This document shows, one piece after another, positions 15,604 through 24,286 of a DNA stretch of 27,157 nucleotides; positions within the stretch are counted from its first letter, which is position 1; each line of letters starts with the position of its first letter. The notes under the pieces are model-generated. The model was given only the letters and a program-made list of their open reading frames with translations. It was not told the DNA's origin and ran no database searches. The position numbers and the translations under genes are program-made. Origin of the DNA: an uncultured Lachnospiraceae bacterium (lineage in GTDB: Bacteria > Bacillota > Clostridia > Lachnospirales > Lachnospiraceae); contig CAJTPF010000027.1 in assembly GCA_910578175.1 (NCBI GenBank), positions 1-27,157 of the forward strand. Reading direction: 5' to 3'.

Positions 15604-15655
15604 GGCGGCAGTATTCGGAAAGAATGGTTCGATCCCGAATACCGCCGCCTTTTTT
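15604..15655 (+). terminator. Strong, possibly bidirectional terminator between convergent genes
   Basis: GGCGGCAGTATTCGG (15604-15618) pairs with CCGAATACCGCCGCC (15635-15649), one mismatch in 15, followed by six T. It ends the plus-strand operon. On the minus strand the hairpin is followed by TTATTT, so it may also serve the convergent aspartate kinase gene. Confidence 0.9.
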
Positions 15656-15672
15656 AATTTCTGCCGCTTATT

Positions 15673-16992
15673 CTATAATACAGAAGAAACAAAAATATCA
15701 TAAATAGCTTTTAATGCTTTTTCGAAATCGGCATCATTAACACCGATGATAATATTTAACTCGCTGGAACCCTGGTCGATCATTTTTACATTGACATGGG
15801 CATGGGCAAGTGCAGAAAAGATTCTGCCTGCAGTACCTCTGGTGGATTTCATGCCGCGTCCAACCACTGCGATCAATGCGATATCAGATTCGATTTCGAT
15901 GGAATCCGGAGATACGTTTCTATGAATTCCGGCAAGAACTTCCTGTTCCTTTGCTTCAAATTCAGACTGCTGAACGATGATGCTCATGGTATCGATACCG
16001 GAAGGCATATGTTCAAAAGAAATACCGTTCTTTTCAAATACTTCGAGAATCTTTCTGCCGAATCCAAGTTCCAGATTCATCATATCTTTTTCAATGCTTA
16101 CGGCAGTAAATCCTTTCTTTCCGGCAATGCCGGTAATGGTATATTCCGGTTTTTTCGAGGTACTTTCCACTATCATGGTACCGCTGTCTTCCGGTGCATT
16201 GGTATTTTTGATGTTGATAGGGATTCCTTCTTTACGGACCGGGAAAATGGCATCTTCGTGCAGCACCGTTGCTCCCATGTAGGAAAGTTCACGCAGTTCT
16301 TTATACGTGATGGTGGTGATCACCTTTGGATTATCGATGACTCTGGGATCTGCTACCAGAAAACCGGATACATCTGTCCAGTTTTCATATAAATCCGCTT
16401 TTACGGCTTTTGCAACGATGGAGCCGGTGACGTCGGAACCGCCTCTGGAAAAAGTTTTGATGGTATCATTCGGCATGGAACCGTAAAAACCCGGAACAAC
16501 GGCGCGTTCAATATCGGCCAGACGCTGTGAAAGAACCTGATTGGTCCTGTCGGCATCAAAAGCTCCGTTATCATCAAAGAATATAACTTCAGCGGCGTCT
16601 ACAAATTCATATCCCAGAAAATTTGCAAGGACGATACCGTTTAAATACTCTCCCCTGGATGCCGCATAATCTCTTCCGGCCTTACCGATAAAACAAGTTT
16701 CCATGATACTGAATTCTGCTTCCAAAGAAAGAGACAGTCCCAGTTCATTGATGATCTCGTAATATCTCTTTTTGATATTTTCTAATAATGGTTTATAATC
16801 TTTGCCTTTTGCGGCAGCGGCATAACATTCATATAACATATCCGTTACCTTTGTATCCTCCGAAAATCTTTTTCCCGGAGCAGACGGTACGATATATCTG
16901 CGGCTGTCGTCAGACTGAATGATTCCGGCAACTTTTCTGAACTGTTCAGCATTGGCAAGGGAACTGCCGCCGAATTTTACAACTTTAATCAT
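15673..16992 (-). CDS. Aspartate kinase
   Basis: A 439-residue enzyme that phosphorylates aspartate to 4-phosphoaspartate, the first step to lysine, threonine, methionine and diaminopimelate. The N-terminus has the nucleotide-site motif KFGGSS (6-11). Later come TFSRGGSDVTGS, the substrate-binding region WTDVSGFLVADPR, and two C-terminal ACT domains (about 295-439; FTAVSIEKDMMN and IALIAVVGRGM), which usually bind the feedback amino acid. Insertion pattern and length fit the YclM/LysC-like monofunctional class. The ATG at 16990-16992 has AAAGGAA upstream; an extension to 17028 would add 12 unconserved residues across that site. No riboswitch or T-box is seen in the short leader. It is convergent with the O-antigen-ligase operon. 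Confidence 0.95.
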   Translation of the reverse strand: MIKVVKFGGSSLANAEQFRKVAGIIQSDDSRRYIVPSAPGKRFSEDTKVTDMLYECYAAAAKGKDYKPLLENIKKRYYEIINELGLSLSLEAEFSIMETCFIGKAGRDYAASRGEYLNGIVLANFLGYEFVDAAEVIFFDDNGAFDADRTNQVLSQRLADIERAVVPGFYGSMPNDTIKTFSRGGSDVTGSIVAKAVKADLYENWTDVSGFLVADPRVIDNPKVITTITYKELRELSYMGATVLHEDAIFPVRKEGIPINIKNTNAPEDSGTMIVESTSKKPEYTITGIAGKKGFTAVSIEKDMMNLELGFGRKILEVFEKNGISFEHMPSGIDTMSIIVQQSEFEAKEQEVLAGIHRNVSPDSIEIESDIALIAVVGRGMKSTRGTAGRIFSALAHAHVNVKMIDQGSSELNIIIGVNDADFEKALKAIYDIFVSSVL

Positions 16993-17027
16993 GGTACATT
17001 TCCTTTCTTGTAATTTACATAGTTGCA

Positions 17028-17057
17028 ATTATACACATGAATGGTTTAATTAATCAA
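17028..17057 (-). promoter_or_regulatory. Promoter of the aspartate kinase gene
   Basis: Read on the minus strand, TTGATT (17052-17057) and TATAAT (17028-17033) are 18 bp apart. The predicted start gives a leader of about 30 nt. Confidence 0.65.
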
Positions 17058-17124
17058 GCATTTTTTGAAAAAGTTTTATTGAAATTTATACTTATTTTAG
17101 TGGTTTTTTACTGTTAGAATGTAG

Positions 17125-17130
17125 TATAAT
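17125..17130 (+). promoter_or_regulatory. Probable -10 box for the alcohol dehydrogenase gene
   Basis: A perfect TATAAT lies 39 nt before the start codon. No good -35 is found at 16-18 bp, so the promoter may be weak or activator-dependent. Confidence 0.4.
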
Positions 17131-17168
17131 AGCTTTATACATTATAACAGATCAGGAGGTATTCTATT

Positions 17169-18359
17169 ATGGGACGTTTTACTTTACCGAGAGACTTATA
17201 TCATGGCAAGGGTTCGCTGGAGGAATTGAAGAACCTGAAAGGAAGAAAAGCCGTAATCGTGGTGGGCGGCGGCTCCATGAAGCGGTTTGGTTTTCTTGAC
17301 AAGGCAGTAGGTTATCTGGAAGAAGCAGGCATGGAAGTAAAGCTTTTTGAAAATGTGGAGCCGGACCCAAGTGTGGAAACCGTTATGAAGGGTGCGGAGA
17401 TGATGCGTGAATTTGAACCGGACTGGATCATCTCAATGGGCGGCGGTTCGCCGATCGATGCGGCAAAGGCAATGTGGGCATTTTATGAATATCCGGATAC
17501 CACATTCGAAGATCTGATAGTTCCGTTTAATTTCCCGACACTTCGGACAAAGGCACAATTTTGTGCGATACCTTCTACTTCCGGTACGGCTACCGAGGTT
17601 ACCGCATTCAGTGTGATAACGGATTATCAGAAAGGGATTAAATATCCTCTTGCTGATTTCAATATTACGCCGGATGTTGCCATTGTAGATCCTGCGCTGG
17701 CAGAGACCATGCCAAAGAAGCTGACGGCACATACGGGTATGGATGCTCTTACCCATGCGGTTGAAGCATATGTATCCACTCTGCATTGTGATTATACAGA
17801 TCCTCTTGCATTGCATGCTATCAAGATGATACATGAAGACTTAAAGAAATCTTATGACGGAGATATGGAATGCAGAGAACGTATGCATAATGCACAGTGT
17901 CTGGCAGGTATGGCATTTTCCAATGCATTGCTGGGAATCGTACATTCCATGGCTCACAAGACGGGTGCCGCTTTTTCAGGCGGACATATTGTTCATGGCT
18001 GTGCCAATGCCATGTATCTTCCGAAGGTAATCAAGTATAATTCTAAGAATGAAGAGGCAAAACAGAGATACGGCCAGATAGCTTCCTTCATCGGATTAAA
18101 CGGTGATTCGGACGAGGCACTGGTAGATGCCCTGATCCGGGAGATTCAGGCAATGAACAGATCACTGGATATTCCGGCCTGCATCAAAGATTATGAAGGC
18201 GGAATCATAGATGAAAAGGAATTTATGGATAAGCTGCCGGATGTTGCGGCGCTGGCCATATCCGACGCATGTACCGGATCCAATCCGAGAACACCGTCCC
18301 AGGAGGACATGGAAAAGCTGCTGAAGGCATGTTACTATGATGAGGCAATTGACTTCTAG
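17169..18359 (+). CDS. Iron-containing alcohol dehydrogenase
   Basis: A 396-residue enzyme of the group III (iron-dependent) dehydrogenases, which interconvert aldehydes or ketones and alcohols with NAD(P)H in the cytosol. The N-terminal Rossmann-like half has GRKAVIVVGGGSM and the dinucleotide loop MGGGSPIDAAKAM. The C-terminal half carries the metal ligands: D192 and H196 in MDALTH, H259 in HSMAHKTG, and H276 in HGCANA. The spacing of the last two ligands is three residues longer than in FucO (SGGHIV insert). ATG at 17169 follows AGGAGGT by 8 nt. It stands alone between the aspartate kinase gene and a riboswitch-controlled gene. The likely role is ethanol or butanol formation for redox balance; the exact substrate is not determinable. 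Confidence 0.93.
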   Translation: MGRFTLPRDLYHGKGSLEELKNLKGRKAVIVVGGGSMKRFGFLDKAVGYLEEAGMEVKLFENVEPDPSVETVMKGAEMMREFEPDWIISMGGGSPIDAAKAMWAFYEYPDTTFEDLIVPFNFPTLRTKAQFCAIPSTSGTATEVTAFSVITDYQKGIKYPLADFNITPDVAIVDPALAETMPKKLTAHTGMDALTHAVEAYVSTLHCDYTDPLALHAIKMIHEDLKKSYDGDMECRERMHNAQCLAGMAFSNALLGIVHSMAHKTGAAFSGGHIVHGCANAMYLPKVIKYNSKNEEAKQRYGQIASFIGLNGDSDEALVDALIREIQAMNRSLDIPACIKDYEGGIIDEKEFMDKLPDVAALAISDACTGSNPRTPSQEDMEKLLKACYYDEAIDF

Positions 18360-18395
18360 ATAAAAATGCAGCGAGATAAAAATTTAAAGTAAGAC

Positions 18396-18425
18396 TTGAC
18401 AAATCTGCATAATTGTTGCTATTAT
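18396..18425 (+). promoter_or_regulatory. Promoter of the riboswitch-CaCA transcript
   Basis: TTGACA (18396-18401) and TATTAT (18420-18425) are 18 bp apart. The predicted start near 18432 lies just ahead of the aptamer. Confidence 0.7.
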
Positions 18426-18448
18426 TTACTCTGTCAGTTTAATATTGT

Positions 18449-18580
18449 AAATTTTAAAAGGGAGTAGCCGGCACGATTGTGTGTACGATGTCGACATACC
18501 CGATATCTATGCAGCAGATGATACATCCGGACGCATAATATCCGTATCGTAATTAAATGGCAAGACTTTTGTTAAATTAG
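18449..18580 (+). promoter_or_regulatory. yybP-ykoY (manganese) riboswitch aptamer
   Basis: The conserved parts of the yybP-ykoY family appear in order: GGGAGTAGC (18460-18468), GACATA (18493-18498) and GGCAAGAC (18559-18566). The closing stem P1 forms between the AATTTTAAAAG stretch (18450-18460) and CTTTTGTTAAATT (from 18566). Known members bind Mn2+ and control metal exporters and related cation transporters. The downstream gene is a CaCA cation exchanger, a fitting target. I did not derive the whole fold, but motif order and spacing make this call firm. Confidence 0.88.
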
Positions 18581-18635
18581 AAATGAAGAGATCATTTTAA
18601 TTTGGCGGAGTCTTGCCTTATTTTATGATTTTTTC
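18559..18635 (+). terminator. Riboswitch expression platform, conditional terminator
   Basis: GGCAAGACT (18559-18567), the conserved 3' end of the aptamer, can pair with AGTCTTGCC (18609-18617), followed by a T-rich tract ending in TTTTTT. Aptamer and terminator compete for the same bases. Metal binding should therefore hold the aptamer, prevent the terminator and switch the gene on. Confidence 0.82.
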
Positions 18636-18685
18636 TGTAGAAATGTGTAAACTGATTAATACATATTTTGAAAGGAAGAAAGAAG

Positions 18686-19633
18686 ATGAATATTTTTATT
18701 CAGGGAGCGCTTTTAGTGCTTGGTTTTACATTATTGATCAAGGGAGCCGGATTTTTTGTGGATGGGGCATCGAAAATAGCAGATAAATTTGGAATTTCCC
18801 AAATTGTGATCGGATTGACTATCGTTGCATTCGGTACATCGGCCCCGGAAGCGGCCATAAGTATAAGCTCGGCAGTGAAGGGCAATACCGGCATTGCCAT
18901 CGGAAATATTGTCGGAAGCAATATCATGAACATTTTATTGATCCTTGGTGTTACATCTTGTATTACCATATTACATGTAAAAAAGAATACGGTAAATTTT
19001 GAAATTCCGTTTGTTATTTTCATCACAGCGGTTCTGGTGTTTACCGGCTGGAACAGGGGTGAATTAGATTGGAGGTCCGGACTGATCTTATGGGGATTCT
19101 TTCTCCTGTTTTTTATCTATCTGGTGAAAACAGCAAAAGACGGAAATCAGGAAGAAGAGACGGGAGGGGAATCCAACTGTAAAAAACGATCTATGATGAA
19201 ATTAATCTTTATTACATTGACCGGAATGGCCGGAATTATATTTGGAAGTGATATTACGGTAGACAGTGCAACGAAACTGGCAGAAATTTTTGGAATGAGT
19301 GACCGGTTGATCGGACTGACGATCGTTGCTTTCGGAACGTCTCTTCCGGAACTGATCACTTCCATAACGGCGGGAATCAGGGGAAATGCGGATATTGCCA
19401 TTGGAAATATCGTTGGAAGCAATATATTTAATATATTGTTTATTTTAGGAACCACAAGTCTGATAAAGACCGTTCCTTATGAACAGAAATTTATATTTGA
19501 CGGAATCATAGCTTTGGCTGCGGCTGTATTATTGTTTTTGGGAGTTATTCGAAAGAAACAGCTTGGAAGAAAGACAGGCGTGGTTATGCTTCTTTGGTAT
19601 GCCGGATATTTTGTGTATTTGGTTCTGGGATGA
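18686..19633 (+). CDS. CaCA family sodium/calcium (cation) exchanger
   Basis: A 315-residue integral membrane antiporter with about ten helices in two inverted halves. Each half has the alpha-repeat ion site: GTSAPEAAISISS then GNIVGSNIMNILLILG, and GTSLPELITSITA then GNIVGSNIFNILFILG. The conserved acidic residue of each GTS-x-PE lies in the ion path. Family members exchange Ca2+, or sometimes Mn2+ or other cations, for Na+ or H+. ATG at 18686 follows GAAAGGAAG; a TTG start 18 nt upstream would begin inside that site. The gene lies behind a yybP-ykoY riboswitch, suggesting induction by Mn2+ and a role in metal export. It is a single-gene unit ended by a terminator. Confidence 0.93.
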   Translation: MNIFIQGALLVLGFTLLIKGAGFFVDGASKIADKFGISQIVIGLTIVAFGTSAPEAAISISSAVKGNTGIAIGNIVGSNIMNILLILGVTSCITILHVKKNTVNFEIPFVIFITAVLVFTGWNRGELDWRSGLILWGFFLLFFIYLVKTAKDGNQEEETGGESNCKKRSMMKLIFITLTGMAGIIFGSDITVDSATKLAEIFGMSDRLIGLTIVAFGTSLPELITSITAGIRGNADIAIGNIVGSNIFNILFILGTTSLIKTVPYEQKFIFDGIIALAAAVLLFLGVIRKKQLGRKTGVVMLLWYAGYFVYLVLG

Positions 19634-19650
19634 TATTATAGATTAAATAT

Positions 19651-19695
19651 GGTTTCACAGGCTGCAAAGAAGCAATGCTTGTGAAACTTTTTATT
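19651..19695 (+). terminator. Rho-independent terminator after the CaCA gene
   Basis: GTTTCACAGGC (from 19652) pairs with GCTTGTGAAAC (ending 19687), with a wobble pair, followed by TTTTTATTTT. Confidence 0.85.
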
Positions 19696-19707
19696 TTGGG
19701 TTATAAT
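19679..19707 (+). promoter_or_regulatory. Predicted promoter of the serine acetyltransferase gene
   Basis: TTGTGA (19679-19684) and TATAAT (19702-19707) are 17 bp apart. The -35 lies inside the 3' arm of the preceding terminator. The predicted start is about 50 nt before the coding start; no T-box or SAM riboswitch is seen in that leader. Confidence 0.55.
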
Positions 19708-19764
19708 GGCAAAGATTACAAATAGACGGAATATGGCATTGCAGATTAGGAAGGAGTTTATCTT

Positions 19765-20685
19765 ATGGACAAAGTACACACATCCTGCGGGGATGTTGTT
19801 GTGACGGAAGAAGAGATGAGCATAAAAGAAACCGTCTCCGAGATCACTTTCAATTATCAGAATTCAGACCTGCTGTGTCTGAATAAAACCATGCATCTTC
19901 CCAACAGGAATGAGATCATTGGTATCATAAAAGATTTAAGAAAAATCATTTTCCCCGGATATTTTGAAGATGTCCGTTTAAGCTATTCTTATGCGGAATA
20001 TTATGTGGGAAATATACTGGTAGAAATACAGGAACGGTTAAAGCAGCAGGTGCTGCAGGCGGTTCGTTATGTTTATCAGGAAAATATGCCAGAACCGGCT
20101 GTTTTGGAAAAGGCAAATGAAATATGCCGGAACTGGATTAAAAAGATTCCTTATATACAGGAAATGTTATTAAAAGATGTGCAGGCGGGGTTCGACGGAG
20201 ACCCGGCGGCCAAAAGCAAAGAAGAGATCATTTTTTGCTATCCGGGATTTTTTGCAATCTACGTCTACCGTCTGGCTCATGAACTGTATGTTCAGAATGT
20301 ACCGTTCATTCCGAGGATAATGACGGAATATGCCCATGGAAAAACAGGTATTGATATCAATTCCGGGGCAGAGATAGGAGAATATTTTTTTATCGACCAT
20401 GGTACCGGAGTTGTGATCGGTGAAACCACGGTTATCGGCAATAATGTAAAGTTGTATCAGGGCGTTACCCTGGGAGCGCTTTCTACCCGAAGCGGCCAGC
20501 AGCTTCGGGAAGTGAAACGGCATCCGACCATAGAAGATAATGTAACGATTTATTCCGGAGCCACGATCTTAGGGGGAGAAACCGTGATCGGTGAATCGGC
20601 GGTAATCGGGGGGAATGCATTTATAACCCAATCTATTCCGGCCAATACCAAAGTCAGTGTGAAAAATCCGGAACTCAAAATGTAA
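19765..20685 (+). CDS. Serine O-acetyltransferase (EpsC/CysE type)
   Basis: A 306-residue enzyme that makes O-acetylserine from serine and acetyl-CoA, committing serine to cysteine synthesis. The helical N-terminal domain (about 1-185) is long, as in EpsC-type enzymes. The C-terminal left-handed beta helix has hexapeptide repeats: HGKTGIDINSGAEIGEYFFI, then DHGTGVVIGETTVIGNNV with catalytic-type H212, and NVTIYSGATILGGETVIGESAVIGG. It ends in a short tail (KVSVKNPELKM) rather than the Ile-ending tail that docks into cysteine synthase, so that complex may not form. ATG at 19765 follows AAGGAG. The ABC exporter pair starts 26 nt downstream and may be cotranscribed, though no functional link is evident. 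Confidence 0.93.
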   Translation: MDKVHTSCGDVVVTEEEMSIKETVSEITFNYQNSDLLCLNKTMHLPNRNEIIGIIKDLRKIIFPGYFEDVRLSYSYAEYYVGNILVEIQERLKQQVLQAVRYVYQENMPEPAVLEKANEICRNWIKKIPYIQEMLLKDVQAGFDGDPAAKSKEEIIFCYPGFFAIYVYRLAHELYVQNVPFIPRIMTEYAHGKTGIDINSGAEIGEYFFIDHGTGVVIGETTVIGNNVKLYQGVTLGALSTRSGQQLREVKRHPTIEDNVTIYSGATILGGETVIGESAVIGGNAFITQSIPANTKVSVKNPELKM

Positions 20686-20710
20686 GAAATACGAAGACAT
20701 GGAGATTAGT

Positions 20711-22477
20711 ATGAAATCATTGGTAAAGTATTTAAGAGATTATAAAAAAGAAACGGTTTTAAGTCCTTTGTTTAAATTACTGGAGGCAACTTTTGAACTT
20801 TTTGTTCCTTTGGTCATGGCTTCCATCATTGATAAGGGCATAGGAAACGGAGATAAAGGATATATTCTGAATATGTGTCTGGTGCTGGTGGCGCTGGGAA
20901 TCATCGGACTGGTGTGTTCCATAACCGCACAATTTTTTGCAGCAAAGGCAGCCGTAGGTTTTGCTGCTAAACTGCGTCATGCCCTGTATGACCACATACA
21001 GAGTCTTTCCTTCAGTGAAATAGATACGTTGGGAACTTCCACACTGATCACCAGAATGACCAGCGACGTGAATCAGGTACAAAACGGTGTAAATCTGACG
21101 CTGCGACTTCTTTTACGTTCACCGTTTATCGTTTTTGGCGCCATGATAATGGCGTTTACAATAGACATAAAAGCAGCGCTGGTTTTTGTGGTGGCGATTC
21201 CATTGCTGGGCGCAGTGGTGTTTCTGATCATGTATTTCAGTATACCATTGTATAAAAAGGTACAGAGCGGTCTGGATAAGGTGCTTATGCTGACCAGGGA
21301 AAATCTGACCGGAGCCAGGGTCATCCGTGCATTTAATAAGGAACAGGATGAAATAGAGAATTTTGAAGATGAAAACCACGGATTGACAAAATTACAAATG
21401 TTTGTAGGACGGATTTCCGCACTGATGAATCCGGTCACTTATATTATCATCAATGGTGCCATAGCTGCCCTGATCTATATCGGAGCCATCCGGGTGGACA
21501 GCGGAGCCATTTCCCAGGGAGAAGTTGTGGCTCTGGTCAATTATATGTCCCAGATTCTTGTGGAGCTGGTGAAAATGGCAAACCTAATTATTACGGTTAC
21601 AAAGGCGCTGGCCTGTGCAAAACGCATTGAAAATGTATTTGACATAGAATCCGGGATATCAGAGGAGGAACATGGGGCAGGCGCCAAAGACGGAAGTCCT
21701 TTTATTGAATTTAAAAATGTTTCTTTCGCTTACAGCGGAGCCGGAGAAAATGCCATAACAAATATCAGTTTTACGGCAAACAAGGGAGAAACCGTTGGTA
21801 TAATCGGAGGTACCGGATGCGGAAAGTCTACGATCGTCAGTCTGATTCCAAGGTATTACGACGCCACGGAGGGGAAAGTCCTGATTCACGGGGTGAATGT
21901 GAAACAGATGAAACTTCCGGAACTGCGTCAAATGGTGGGAATGGTTATGCAGAAAGCCGTATTGTTTAAAGGAACCATTCGTGAAAATTTACAGTGGGGA
22001 AAGAAGGATGCCAAAGACAGGGAAATATACGAGGCGCTGGATATTTCCCAGTCCAGAGAATTTGTGGAAAATAAGGCATTAAAATTAGATGAGCCTGTGG
22101 AACAGGGAGGTAAAAATCTGTCGGGCGGACAGAAACAAAGGCTGACCATAGCCAGAGCGCTGGTTCGAAAGCCCCAGATATTAATTCTGGATGACAGCGC
22201 TTCCGCATTGGATTTTGCAACGGATGCCAGATTGCGGAAGGCAATAAAAGATTTGAACGAAAAAATGAACCACAGTCTTACGACATTTATCGTATCCCAG
22301 AGAACTTCTTCCATCCAGCATGCCGATAAGATCATTGTGCTGGAGGACGGAGAGATGCTGGATATCGGAACCCACGAGGAATTACTGAAACGGTGTGAAA
22401 CCTATAAGGAAATTCATTATTCCCAGATTCCGGAAGAGCCGGAAAAGAAAAATACATCTGCAGAGGAGGCGGAATAA
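20711..22477 (+). CDS. Second heterodimeric ABC exporter, degenerate-site subunit
   Basis: A 588-residue half-transporter with six membrane helices (about 15-300), then an ATPase. Walker A is GGTGCGKST (366-374) and the signature LSGGQKQR is intact. Walker B reads ILILDDSASALD, with D495 in place of the catalytic Glu, and Q530 (VSQRTSS) replaces the switch His. It is thus the non-hydrolysing half, like the gene at 6168, but lacks that protein's long loop and has normal family length. ATG at 20711 is preferred to ATG at 20699: GGAG lies 7 nt before it and MKSLVKYLRDYKKE is the usual start. The partner begins immediately after the stop. No regulator gene is adjacent, so it may be expressed from the serine acetyltransferase promoter. 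Confidence 0.92.
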   Translation: MKSLVKYLRDYKKETVLSPLFKLLEATFELFVPLVMASIIDKGIGNGDKGYILNMCLVLVALGIIGLVCSITAQFFAAKAAVGFAAKLRHALYDHIQSLSFSEIDTLGTSTLITRMTSDVNQVQNGVNLTLRLLLRSPFIVFGAMIMAFTIDIKAALVFVVAIPLLGAVVFLIMYFSIPLYKKVQSGLDKVLMLTRENLTGARVIRAFNKEQDEIENFEDENHGLTKLQMFVGRISALMNPVTYIIINGAIAALIYIGAIRVDSGAISQGEVVALVNYMSQILVELVKMANLIITVTKALACAKRIENVFDIESGISEEEHGAGAKDGSPFIEFKNVSFAYSGAGENAITNISFTANKGETVGIIGGTGCGKSTIVSLIPRYYDATEGKVLIHGVNVKQMKLPELRQMVGMVMQKAVLFKGTIRENLQWGKKDAKDREIYEALDISQSREFVENKALKLDEPVEQGGKNLSGGQKQRLTIARALVRKPQILILDDSASALDFATDARLRKAIKDLNEKMNHSLTTFIVSQRTSSIQHADKIIVLEDGEMLDIGTHEELLKRCETYKEIHYSQIPEEPEKKNTSAEEAE

Positions 22478-24226
22478 ATGAAAAATAAGAAAACGCAGAT
22501 GCAGACAGTAAAAAAAGTGATGGATTACATTAAAAAATATTCCGTATATGTGGTGTTATCCCTTCTGTTTGCGGTGGCAACGGTGGCGTTTACCCTGTAT
22601 ATTCCCATTCTTACCGGAGATGCGGTGGATTTGATCCTTGGAAAAGGTTTTGTTGATTTCGAAGGAATCTATGAGATTTTGGTACAGATCATTATTTTTA
22701 TGCTGCTGGCAGCTCTGGCCCAATGGGTTATGAATATCTGTAACAACAAGATAACCTATGGCGTCATACGGGATATCCGGGACAAAGCTTTTAAAAAACT
22801 GGAAATCGTACCTTTAAGATATATTGACGGAAATTCCCATGGTGATATTGTAAGCCGGGTAATCGCAGATGTAGACCAGTTTGCCGACGGTCTGCTGATG
22901 GGTTTTACCCAGTTATTTACCGGTATGATCACGATTCTCGGCACACTCTGTTTTATGTTGTCCATTAGTATTAAGATCACTCTGGTAGTAGTGGTGATTA
23001 CTCCGGTATCCCTGTTCGTGGCCAGTTTTATTGCAAAACGCACTTATTCCATGTTTCAGAAACAGTCGGAAACCAGAGGAGAACAGACGGCTCTGATCGA
23101 TGAAATGATCGGAAATCAGAAAGTTGTTCAGGCATACGGACAGGAAGCTGAGGTTCTGGAAAGATTTGATAAGATTAATAATGATCTGGAAAAATATTCC
23201 CTGCGGGCAGTGTTCTTTTCGTCCATCACAAATCCGGCTACCCGGTTTGTAAACAGTCTGGTTTATACCGGTGTGGGACTGGCAGGTGCCATTTCTGCCA
23301 TAAATGGCGGAATCAGCGTGGGACAGCTTTCCTGTTTTTTAAGTTACGCGAATCAGTACACGAAACCTTTTAACGAAATCTCCGGTGTTATTACGGAACT
23401 GCAGAATGCACTGGCCTGTGCGGCAAGAATCTTTGAACTGATCGGAGAGGAACCGCAGATACCGGATGCCGCGGATGCCCTGGTGTTAGAAAATGCTTCG
23501 GGAAAAATCAATCTGGAACACGTAAGCTTTTCTTATGTTCCGGAGAAAAAACTGATTGAGGATTTTAATCTGGCGGTACAGCCGGGACAGCGGGTGGCCA
23601 TCGTAGGACCTACCGGTTGCGGAAAGTCCACGATCATCAATCTGCTGATGCGGTTTTATGACGTAAACAGCGGTTCCATTAAAGTGGAGGGAACCGATAT
23701 CCGGCAGATCACAAGAGACAGTTTAAGAACTTCTTACGGCATGGTACTCCAGGAAACCTGGCTGAAAGGTGGAACGATTCGGGAAAATCTGGCGATGGGG
23801 AAACCGGAAGCCACGGATGAAGAGATCATAGCAGCAGCAAAAGCTTCCCATGCCCACGGTTTCATAAAGCGGCTTCCCCATGGATATGATACGGTGATCA
23901 CGGAAGACGGCGGAAATCTGTCACAGGGACAAAAGCAGCTGTTGTGCATTGCCAGGGTCATGCTTTGTCTTCCACCGATGCTGATTCTGGATGAAGCTAC
24001 TTCGTCCATCGATACCAGAACGGAACAAAAGATTCAGAGTGCATTTGCCGCCATGATGAAGGGAAGGACCAGTTTTATCGTTGCCCACAGACTTTCTACC
24101 ATTAAAGAGGCGGATATTATCCTGGTAATGAAAGACGGAAGCATCGTTGAACAGGGAAACCATAAAGAATTATTAACGCGGGGCGGTTTTTATGCAGATC
24201 TTTATAACAGTCAGTTTGCAAGATAG
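22478..24226 (+). CDS. Second heterodimeric ABC exporter, catalytic subunit
   Basis: A 582-residue half-transporter. Six helices precede an ATPase with Walker A GPTGCGKST (377-385), signature LSQGQ (degenerate, from L481), Walker B LILDE with catalytic E506, and switch H537 (VAHRLST). Motif states complement the preceding gene, as in the pair at 6168/8324, so the two form one exporter with a single hydrolysing site. The start codon directly follows the upstream TAA, and the ribosome binding site AGAGGAGGCGG lies in the end of the upstream gene, so translation is coupled and equimolar. Substrate unknown; relatives export drugs, peptides or lipids. Confidence 0.92.
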   Translation: MKNKKTQMQTVKKVMDYIKKYSVYVVLSLLFAVATVAFTLYIPILTGDAVDLILGKGFVDFEGIYEILVQIIIFMLLAALAQWVMNICNNKITYGVIRDIRDKAFKKLEIVPLRYIDGNSHGDIVSRVIADVDQFADGLLMGFTQLFTGMITILGTLCFMLSISIKITLVVVVITPVSLFVASFIAKRTYSMFQKQSETRGEQTALIDEMIGNQKVVQAYGQEAEVLERFDKINNDLEKYSLRAVFFSSITNPATRFVNSLVYTGVGLAGAISAINGGISVGQLSCFLSYANQYTKPFNEISGVITELQNALACAARIFELIGEEPQIPDAADALVLENASGKINLEHVSFSYVPEKKLIEDFNLAVQPGQRVAIVGPTGCGKSTIINLLMRFYDVNSGSIKVEGTDIRQITRDSLRTSYGMVLQETWLKGGTIRENLAMGKPEATDEEIIAAAKASHAHGFIKRLPHGYDTVITEDGGNLSQGQKQLLCIARVMLCLPPMLILDEATSSIDTRTEQKIQSAFAAMMKGRTSFIVAHRLSTIKEADIILVMKDGSIVEQGNHKELLTRGGFYADLYNSQFAR

Positions 24227-24286
24227 ATATTAATCCGGAAGGAAAGGGAAGTATCGTGAAGAGAAGGCGGTACGTACAGGTGTCAC

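Noticed and set aside
15796..16392. 198-codon plus-strand frame
   Set aside because: It is antisense to the aspartate kinase, whose motifs are complete.
16993..17028. Longer N-terminus for the aspartate kinase
   Set aside because: The extra 12 residues cover the ribosome binding site of the ATG at 16992 and lie outside the conserved start MIKVVKFGGSS.
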